Below are positions 55,601-64,000 of a stretch of DNA of 64,000 bases, piece after piece (within the stretch, counting starts at the first letter, position 1; each line of letters starts with the position of its first letter). A program made the translations under genes and the position numbers. The DNA lies in NCBI RefSeq assembly GCF_003265705.1, contig NW_020312785.1:19744968-19808967 (forward strand), written 5' to 3'. The notes below the pieces were generated by a model. The model was not told where the DNA came from and did not search any database. It saw nothing but the letters and a program-made list of their open reading frames with translations. This DNA is from Callorhinus ursinus. Lineage: Eukaryota > Chordata > Mammalia > Carnivora > Otariidae.

Positions 55601-56520
55601 GGGCTGTTTCCCACAGTGACCCAAGCAATGAGAAATTCTCCTCAGTGCAAGGGTATTCACATCATGCTTAACAGTCAAATTGCAATGAAAGCACCCTACA
55701 CTGCTGGACTGAATAGAGTTGGTAGAAGAGAGCAAGACATGGGGGTGACTGTCATGCTACTTCCTAAGATGGGAAACCCTGGAAAAGTGATATATTCCAT
55801 CTGGCTTTAGGTTTTTTCTAGGTAAGGGGAAGAACAAAAATTTGTTCTTGGACAGGTAGGTAGATACCTTTGGGTCAAAATTTGAGCTAAATTTTACGAT
55901 CTTCTAGGTTTTACCCCAATACATTTAACTATTGGTGTCTCCAAGTAACAAACTCTACCTTAGTTAAAATGAGCAAAGTTGAGTTACTATTACTAATAAA
56001 TCATTTATCTTTTTCATCTTAATTGTTTAAAACTTTTTTCTTTTCTTTTTATAATATCTTTAGTAGTTCAGAATGTGAATCTCTTTCTTAATCAAATGGG
56101 AAAAAGTGACATGACTCCTCTCATTCTATCACCATGTAGGAATCTTATATTAATAGCGCTTTTGGTAATAAACTAGATAAGAAACATTTTACTGCAAGTT
56201 ATTTAGATACTTACCAATAACCATTCAGAAAATAAATACTTAGATACTGAGAATCATTGAATTTTTAATAAGAAGTGCACATATATTTGTGGCATCTTTA
56301 AGGAACTTGGAGCCTATATGCACATTGTTCAGGCAGAATTGAAAAGCTATTCTCTGAAAATGAAAAATGGTTGGTTTCAAGTAGTGTGCTTTGAGATAAG
56401 ACCATTCTTAAAAATAAACAGGTACTCCAGCTCTTAAGTAATTTAAAATAGTAATAGACGTAGTGACGGAAAAGATGACTGTAAATAATTGTACAACACA
56501 AAATTAATCATATTTTAAAA
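55601..56520. other. No recognised gene or repeat
   Basis: AT-rich unique sequence. Frames of 64 and 67 codons are unconvincing. Confidence 0.5.
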
Positions 56521-58155
56521 AGTTTTTTTAATTTATATAATTCACATAACATAAAATTCAGTTTTAAACTGTACAATTTTAGTATTTTTTAGCCCAGTCT
56601 CTACATTATGTAATCATCACCATTATCTAATTCCAGAACATTTTTATCAACCCCTCAAAACCCCTATTAGCCTTCCATCCCAATCACACCTTACCCACAT
56701 ATAAACAATCCTCTGATAACCACTAATCTATTTTCTATGTGTGAGGATTTGTTTGTTTTCTCACATGTGGCCTTTTGCATCTAGCTGATTTTGCTTAGCA
56801 TAAAGTTTTCAAGGTTCATCCATGTTGTATCATTTAATGTACCTTATTCTTTTTTTGTGGTTGAATAATATTCCATTGTATACACACACTACATTTGTTG
56901 ATTTGTTCATCAGTTGGTAAACATTTAGGCTATTTCTACCTTGTGGTTATTGTGAATAATGCTGCTACAAACATTTGTCACAAGTTTTTGGGTGAACATA
57001 TGTTTTCACTTCTCTTGAGTATATACTTAGGAGCAGAATTGTTGGAGCATCTGGTAATTCTGTGTTTAACTTTTTGAGGAACTACAAAATTGTTTTCCGC
57101 AATGACTGCATTATTTTACATTCCTACCAGCAGTGTATTAGCATTTGATTTTCTCTAAATTCTCATCAACACTTGTATTTTTTTCTTTTTAAAAAAATTA
57201 TCATTACCAATCCTAGTGTGTTGAAGTAGTATCTAATTGTGGTTTTGATTAATGATGAATGATATTGATTATCTTTTCATATGCTTATTCATTTCTTTAT
57301 ATCTTCTTTCTACAAATGTCTATGCAGATTCTTTGCCCATTTTTGGTTGAATTATTAGTCTTTTTATTGTTAAGTTGTAAGCATTCTTTATATATTCTGA
57401 ACACTAGACCTTTAACAGTTATATGATTTGCAGATATTTTCTCCCAAACTGTGGATTGTCTTTTCACTTTCTTGGTAGTGTCATTTGAGACACAAAGGTA
57501 TTTAATTTAATGAAGTCCAATTTATCTATTTTGTTGTTTTTGTTGCTCACACTTTTGGTGTCATATGTAAGAAACCATAGCCTAATCCAAGGTGATATAA
57601 ATTTATACCCATTTTTACTTCTAAGACTTTTATACTTTTGCTCTTACATTTAGATCTTAGATCCATTTGGAATTACTTCTTATACATAGGGTGAGGTGGA
57701 GGTCCAATTTCATTCTTTTGCGTGTGAATGTCCAGTTGTCCCAAGCACACATGTCAAAAACACTATCTTTTCCTAATGCATGGTCTTGGCACACTGTGGA
57801 AAATCAATTGACCATGAACACATGGATTTATTTTTGGCTCTCAATTTCCATGAGTCTATATGTCTATTCTTACACCACTACCACACTAGCAGTTTTGATT
57901 ACTGTACCTTTCTAGTAAGTTTTGAAGGTTAGATTGTGATTCCTCCAAACTTTTTATTTACAATCATTTTGAATGTTCTGGGTTTCTTGAATTTCCATAA
58001 GAATTTTAGAATCATTTGTCCAGTTCTCCAAAAAGTATGGTTGAATATTGATGGGAATTGTGTTGAACCTTTAGATCAATGTGGGGAAAGATGGCCACAT
58101 TAACAACATTAAGTCTTCTAACCCATGAACGCAGGTTGTATTTTTCTTTTTTTGA

Positions 58156-58193
<38 letters not shown>

Positions 58194-58810
58194 AGCTCCA
58201 TACCCAGCATGGAGCTCAGTGCAGGGCTTGAACTCATGACCCTGGATCAAGACCTGAGCTGAGATCAAGAGTCACACACTTAACCGTTTAACTGACTGAG
58301 CTACCCGGGCACCCCCACAGGTTGTATATTTATTCAGATCTTTAATTTCTTTCAAGAATGTTTTGTAGTTTTTAAGTACAACTTTTACACTTCTTTGTTT
58401 CAATTTATTCCCATTTGTTTTATTCTTTTTTATGCAATTGCAAATGGAATTGTTGTCTTAATTTCACTTACAGATTGTTCATTTCTAGTGTATAGAATAC
58501 AACTAATGTTTGTATATTGATCTCATATCTTGCTACTTTGCTGAACTGATTTATTAGCTATATTTTGTGTGTGGATTTTTTAGGGCTTTTCTCTATAGGT
58601 CATGTCACTTGCAAATAGAGATGGTTTACTTCTTTCTTTCCAATCTGCCTAACTTCACTTTTATTTGTCTTGCCTAATTGCCCTGACTAGGTGTTAAATA
58701 GAAGTACAGCATTGAATAGAAGTCGGAAAAGCAGCCATTCTTGTGTTGTTCCTGATCTTGGGGAGAAACTTTCAATCCTAATAAATAACATTTTAGATTA
58801 GCTTTTATTT
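56521..58810 (-). mobile_element. L1 LINE (L1MA/MB-like), 3'UTR and most of ORF2 C-terminal half, antisense
   Basis: Textbook antisense L1 order: 'ttcacataacataaaattca', 'gcataaagttttcaaggttc', 'gaataatattccattgtata', 'ttgtgaataatgctgctaca', 'ttctttatatattctgaac', 'cctttctagtaagttttgaa', and further into ORF2 at 58690-58790. Many stops. Interrupted by the Can-SINE at 58142. Plus-strand frames of up to 82 codons are shadows. Confidence 0.93.
58142..58317 (-). mobile_element. Older-type Can-SINE nested in L1
   Basis: T-run over 30 bases, then 'taagctccatacccagcatg', 'gcagggcttgaactcatgac', 'gagatcaagagtcacacac' and head ending GAGCTACCCGGGCACCCC. The target duplication caggttgtat lies at 58132-58141 and 58318-58327. 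It lacks the GA-rich body of the other copies, so it is a different subfamily. Confidence 0.92.
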
Positions 58811-59984
58811 TTACACTTTCATTTGAGTGCTCGTGTGCCTTATTTGGGGAGTTGCAATACTTGAGTAAAATATTTAGAAACTACATAGTGAAGTCTTGAA
58901 TTTGGAGAAGCAGAAAAATAGTTCACTTTCTCACTCTTGATCCTTTTTTTTATCAATTTAGTTTTTACTATTCAAACTGTTCTATAGCAGTACCCTAAAG
59001 TGAATTGTCCTTTTACTAAGACACTTGATAAAATACATTATCTTTAAAAATCTTTCCACATTGAAGCTACTACAGGTGTTTAAAAGAAAGTAGAAGAGAA
59101 TAAGTTATATCAACAGAGGACTTACCAGTCATTACAGTCAATTACATTGAACTCACACAATCTAAAATTAAGAAGTAACTGTATACTTAACAAGAATTTA
59201 TGTCAGTATTGTTTGAACTCGCTAGAGAATCCATCTTTTAAAGCAAGGAGACCATGACTCATGAGAGGGTCATTGGCTGCAATACCTGAAAGCACACCTC
59301 TTAATATGTATCTAATAGGCCTGATATCACGATGTCCAAAGGAGACGTACTGAGGTTCAGGAGAGAGGCTTTTCCTGAATTGAAAGATACCCTTGGTAAG
59401 TCAAGATTAATGGAGACACTGATTGTTAGAGCATGATGGAGATTAACACAATCTTCTGATTTCCTGGTTATGATGGCAGGAAACTAGCAGATCCTATAAG
59501 AATATACCTTCTAATTTGTTAGATAATTTATAAAAACTTAGAAAATTTCCAGGTCTGTCTTCAGAAGATGGAAGAGGTTTTCTGGCTCTTTAACTAAACC
59601 CAATCCTGGGAATGCCACGAAGATGAAAGGAAGTTGAAGGGTTAGAGCAATTAATATAAAAATCGGAAGAAACTTCTGGAGTGAGAAGGGTTTGGTCCTG
59701 AACAAAATTTTTACTAGAATGTAAAGGGGCTGACCATCATAAGAAGTGATCAATAAGGGATGACATTTTAGTTCTGCTTTTTTTGTTTTCGCACATTTCC
59801 CATGGCAGAATAGTACACAACCCAGTAGTGCTAGCTCCACTCTAGCTTGGACATGGGAGGACATCACAGTTGCTCTGGATCCCAGAAATAATTGGATAAT
59901 TATATTAGTATGTATATGGCCTCTGAGTTTGCTCTTAGAGGGGTCCAGAGACAAGGTACAGGAAAGGGCATATACAACTTACAA
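58811..59984. other. No recognised gene; holds a 138-codon minus-strand frame
   Basis: The frame at 59538-59954 (minus) encodes a lysine-rich middle and a hydrophobic stretch of about 25 residues near its C-terminus. No homologue is recognised and no splice context is visible. Chance is the likely explanation. Confidence 0.45.
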
Positions 59985-60814
59985 TTAGATATATTGAAGT
60001 GCACACTAAAGACCAAGAGAAAATTTTCAGATACAAAAAGAGCAATTCATCTACAAATGGACAAGAAACAATACCATCAGTTTGTTCAATAGTAACAGTA
60101 ATCCAAGAAGATATTGGATTATCACTACAATGTATTAAATGAAGAGAAACTTGAACCTACAATGTTTTATCCAGCTCAATTATTATTGAGATGTGAACAT
60201 GTATAAGTGTAATGTCAGGCTTACAAAACCTTTTATGAAAACAATCTTGGAGACAGTATTCCAGTGAAAGGGGAAATAAACCAAGAAGACACTGAAAACC
60301 ATATAGAGAATTAAGTAAATAAAAGGCTAAGTAAATTTTACTTTTATCGATACAATATACTCTTGGCTAAAATTCTAGATAATTCTAACATGGCAAAAAT
60401 AAGACCAGTGAGGAAAAGAAGGAGACCAGAGAGGTAGAAGATCATGCTAAGGTTTTTCTCTAATATTGGGGAAATGATAGAGATTTATAAGCTTAAGAAC
60501 TTCATAGGCAAATGTATTAGAAGGAAAACAAGAGAAGAATGAAAATAGGATATATAACTTTCAATCCAATAGAAAAAAAATCTGTTCAGCAAAAAGTAAA
60601 GGGTAAAAAAGAAAGTATGGTAAGGAGATAATATGAAATATGATGGCAGAAATAGTCCTAATAAGTCAGTAATTATAATTTTTCATTACTTTAAACAGAT
60701 CCTTATGGTGTGTATACTAACTTCCAGTTGAAAGGAACATGCAATAAATAAAGTAGATAAGAAAAGAGTATGGAATATTAAGAATGATAAATGTTAGGGA
60801 AAAAAATTAAACCA

Positions 60815-61030
60815 GGGAAGGGCCTGAAGGGTGCTGGTTAGGTTTGGTTTGCAATGAGTGGCTTTGTGTGATCTGACTTACATTTAAGGTTGGCTTCTGA
60901 GTTGAGACAGACATTGGTGGAGCAAGTGTGGAAGTGACAAGGGTGGTAAGAGGTTGTGAACAAGAGCCCAGTGAGGGAGGATGGGGGCTTGGTCCAGGCT
61001 GATGGTGGTGAAGACAGACAGGTGCAATCA
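60815..61030 (-). mobile_element. L2-like fragment between L1 parts
   Basis: 'tgtgatctgacttacattta', 'gaccaggctgatggtggtga'-like run ('ggtccaggctgatggtggtg') and 'gaagacagacaggtgc' resemble antisense L2. A 74-codon minus frame here is probably chance within this relic. Confidence 0.4.
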
Positions 61031-61172
61031 AATGAAAGATTTTAATAGAGATTGAGGGAGATAGGATAGAAAGATATTAATTAATTAATAGAGTAAAAAA
61101 GATATGTAAGAAGTTCAAATTCTCAAATCAAAAGGCAGATTCTCAGATTGGATTTTTAAAAAATATATACAG

Positions 61173-61380
61173 GGGGGTGGGGGGATGGGTTAGCCCGGTG
61201 ATGGATATTGAGGAGGGCACGTTCTGCATGGAGCACTGGGTGTTATGCACAAACAATGAATCCTAGAACACTACATCAAAAACTAAGGTTGTAATGTATG
61301 GTGATTAACATAACAATAAAAATTTAAAGTAAAAAAATAATAAAGCATATTATAATCCAAATAAATACATAAATAAATAA
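61173..61380 (+). mobile_element. 5'-truncated carnivore L1 3' end
   Basis: Begins at a G-rich tract (gggggtggggggatggg), then 'gagcactgggtgttatgcac', 'aacactacatcaaaaactaa' and 'atggtgattaacataac', and a long A-rich tail with AATAAATA units. Perfect 13-bp target duplication aaaatatatacag at 61160-61172 and 61381-61393. Confidence 0.92.
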
Positions 61381-62439
61381 AAAATATATACAGTAATATG
61401 CTATCAGTAAGAGACATATTTGGAACAAATATACAAAAAGACTGAAAATAAAGGGATGGAAACAGATATAATGATCAAATATGAACAGAAAGTAAAGATA
61501 AATTTTAATTAGAAAAGGTGTATATGAAGATATATATGATTCAATAAAAATATTTCAACTAAGTCACAATGTAGGATGCTGGCAAAGGAAAAGTAGATTA
61601 AGAACATATAATGATCATCAAAATATATGTACCTAACAACATAAACATACTCCCCCGTTCCTATATACATAGTATGATTTATAAGAGTTTATATATATAT
61701 ATACAGTGACTGAAGTCTGATATATTGAAGTAGATAAATGAGCAATTGTAGTTAGAAATCAATGTCTCACTCAGAAACTGATAGATCTATAGGTAAAAAT
61801 AACAAGTTATAAAGGATTTAAATTAAATAATCTATGAACTTGAACTAATATATATGATGCAAAATATATAAAAAGTTGACCAAATGAAAAATAAACAGTT
61901 CTTTTCAAATATAAAAATAGTCCATGCATTATTTTCCATGTAAAAGGTATCATCTAGTTCTGATTAAGCAACACTTTGGATGTTATATTCCCTGATCACA
62001 GTATAATAAATTAAAAATATATAATAGAAGAATATCTTTAAAAATCCCATATCTCTAAAGCTAAAATTCACCAATAAATAATCCACAGGTTAAAGAATAA
62101 CTTATAAGGAATTTTTCTAATGCAAAGAAGAAAATTGTCAATAAAAATACAGAACAAAGACAAAGCAGTAATTAGAGGAAAATGTAATACTAAGTAAGCT
62201 ATCATAAAACAATAATCACTAAAAACAGATTAGGCAAATGGTTAGCTGAACAATTCGGAAGAAAAAGAGCAATAGACCATACCCATAAAACAGGAAGAAA
62301 GGGACAGAAAACTATGACATTGAAACAAACCAAAAGAAAGAGGGCGAAAGAGGAAAATAAAGCCAGAAGTGATTTTTTTTACTTGAATTTACACTATAGA
62401 CAATGGCAAGATGGAGAGGTTAAAAATCAAAATAAGATA

Positions 62440-62520
62440 TACCTGAAACTAATATTATACTGTATGTCAAAAAAAGAATGAAAAAAGAGAAATAACAACA
62501 AATAAAAAAAGAAATTTAAA
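62440..62520 (+). mobile_element. Possible very short L1 3' end
   Basis: 'acctgaaactaatattatac' then 'tgtatgtc' and an A-rich tail match the last bases of carnivore L1 3'UTR. No clean target duplication. Confidence 0.45.
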
Positions 62521-63714
62521 ATATAATAAAATGCCATAAAGACCTATAAGCTAATACATTTGGAATCACATGGTAGATAAACTTTTGCATATTATAAGAT
62601 GTAAAAACTAGCAGAAAAGCAATACAATCTTGAATAAATTAATAACAATTAAATTGAACAATAATCATTTTCCCTCTCTTCCCACTAAAATAAAGAAACT
62701 CTGGCCAAGAAAATTCTACAGGTGAATTTGATCAAATTTCTAAGGCACATGTAATCCATATTTTATTACAGATTCTTTCAGAAAATAGGGAAGAAGGAAA
62801 CACTGACCAAGTCATTTTGACAGACTACTGTAACCTTGATTTCAAAAGCAGATAATGATAGTACATAAAAGAAGAAAGATAAGAGCCCATAACTCTTATA
62901 AACAAAGATACAAAGTTCTAATTAAAATAATAGCTAAATATAATCTAGAGTTAAATAATAATAATATTAACATATCATAATAAAAGGGGCTTGCCCTATG
63001 AAGTCAGGACTATTTTAACCTCAGAAAAAAATCTGTCAGTCTAATTCAGCCCATTAATATGTTAAAGGCGGAATATTCACGTGATTATTTCATAGATGCA
63101 GAAAGATTATTAGAGAAATTTCACTGTTTGATATAGACTCAGAAAATCAGTTTAAAATGAAGCATTCTTAATATGATACAGACAACACAACAAATCCAAG
63201 AGAGAACATCACATTAAGACAGAAACTTTAGATGCAATCTCTGGAAGACCAAAATAAGAGAAGGATGATCACTACATCTCTACTGTTCCATATAGCAGGA
63301 GGTATCTTCCCCACTGCATTAAGTCATATACACACAGAATAGAGACTGTAAGTACTGGTAGGGAAGAGGCGAAAATGTTATTATTTTCAAATGATATATG
63401 ATAATACATGGAAAACCCACCAAGAATCAATAAACTATAAAATCTAGTGATAAAATTAAGTAAAGAGCCAGATGAATGAGTTTTCAAAATTCAGTAACAT
63501 TATTCTAAACTAAAAATAAATAGTTGGGAAACTAAAAAAATAAATAAGTAAACAAGATACAATTCCTAATATTAACAAGATCTATCTAGGAATTAAATCA
63601 AAAAGGGTCCATACACTTTTAAAGAAGAAATGAGTTAAACTATAGAAGAACATAAAGAAGATGATTATATGAAGAGAATGACCATGTATCTGTATAGAAT
63701 GACTTAATATTTTA

Positions 63715-63931
63715 TTTTGTTTTATTTTATTTATTTTTTTAAAGATGTTGTTTATTTGACAGAGAGAGACATAGTAAGAGAGGGATCACAAGCAGGGGAA
63801 GTGGGAGAGGGAGAGGGAGAAGCAGGCTTCCTGCTGAGCAGGGAGTCTGATGAGGGGCTCGATCCCAGGACCCTGGGATCATGACCTGAGCTGAAGGCAG
63901 ACACCTAACGACTGAGCCACCCAGGCGCCCC
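63715..63931 (-). mobile_element. Can-SINE at window end
   Basis: TTTTATTT-rich tail, GACAGAGAGAGACATAG, GA-rich body and head ending GAGCCACCCAGGCGCCCC. Perfect 20-bp target duplication tagaatgacttaatatttta at 63695-63714 and 63932-63951. A GGGAGA unit is duplicated near 63805-63820. Confidence 0.96.
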
Positions 63932-64000
63932 TAGAATGACTTAATATTTTAAAGGTGTGAATTCTCCCCAAATTCATCTCAAGTCCCCCCAAATTCTCAA

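Larger units (their letters stand above)
59985..63694 (+). mobile_element. L1 LINE remnants (L1M class), sense, about 3.7 kb with insertions
   Basis: 'gaaaattttcagatacaaa', 'cctacaatgttttatccagc' (5' region type), 'cagtaagagacatatttgg', 'ggaaacagatataatgatc', 'caaagcagtaattagaggaa', 'acaggtgaatttgatcaaat', 'aatctgtcagtctaattcag', 'ggaaaacccaccaagaatc' and 'attaacaagatctatctagg' run in sense order through the L1 ORFs. Younger pieces interrupt it at 61173 and perhaps 62440. An L2-like scrap lies at 60815. All frames are broken. Confidence 0.82.

Overview
This is vertebrate nuclear DNA with no bacterial-type genes. It is AT-rich, and every open frame is short. The sequence is dominated by decayed mammalian interspersed repeats (L2, MIR, L1M-class LINEs, MaLR/MLT1 LTRs, hAT MITEs). 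On top of these sit many fresh tRNA-Lys-derived Can-SINEs, which occur only in Carnivora. The Can-SINE heads (GGGGCGCCTGGGTGGCTCAG type) and bodies ending in CTCTGTCAAATAAATAAATAAAATCTT look like the subfamilies of arctoid caniforms (bears, pinnipeds, mustelids) rather than the dog form. That placement is from recall of the families, not from a search.

I find no protein-coding exon, processed pseudogene, tRNA, rRNA or recognisable ncRNA that I can defend. The longest frames (154 aa near 44.1-44.6 kb, 138 aa near 59.5-60.0 kb) are about what chance gives in 64 kb of 40% GC DNA, and they show no family signature. The window is probably gene desert or the inside of a very large intron.

Layout. 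0-10 kb: a Can-SINE, MLT1-type LTRs, an L2 fragment, a CA microsatellite and an A-tail-only insertion. 10.7-18.3 kb: a thick stack of antisense L1 remnants carrying two Can-SINEs, a 32-base poly-C run and a nested MaLR retroelement (15.9-17.8 kb) with matching 5-bp target duplications. 20-27 kb: L2 and MIR relics, including two oppositely oriented L2 reverse-transcriptase regions. 27.4-33 kb: Can-SINEs, nested hAT MITEs, a 5'-truncated L1 tail and an L1 3' end. 33-46 kb: relatively repeat-poor DNA with candidate conserved non-coding stretches, an LTR with inverted TG/CA ends, a GGAA microsatellite, and a Can-SINE that carries extra 3' sequence. 46-56 kb: MLT1 with a tiny Can-SINE inside, a SINE-in-SINE nest and long L2 relics. 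56.5-64 kb: an antisense L1, then about 4 kb of sense L1 remnants, ending in a Can-SINE with a 20-bp target duplication.

The window is best read as a layered record of retrotransposition. The clearest points are target-site duplications that define individual insertions exactly, two insertions made only of tail sequence, one SINE with a 3' transduction-like extension, and two L1 copies truncated at their G-rich 3'UTR tract. I found no undescribed functional system.
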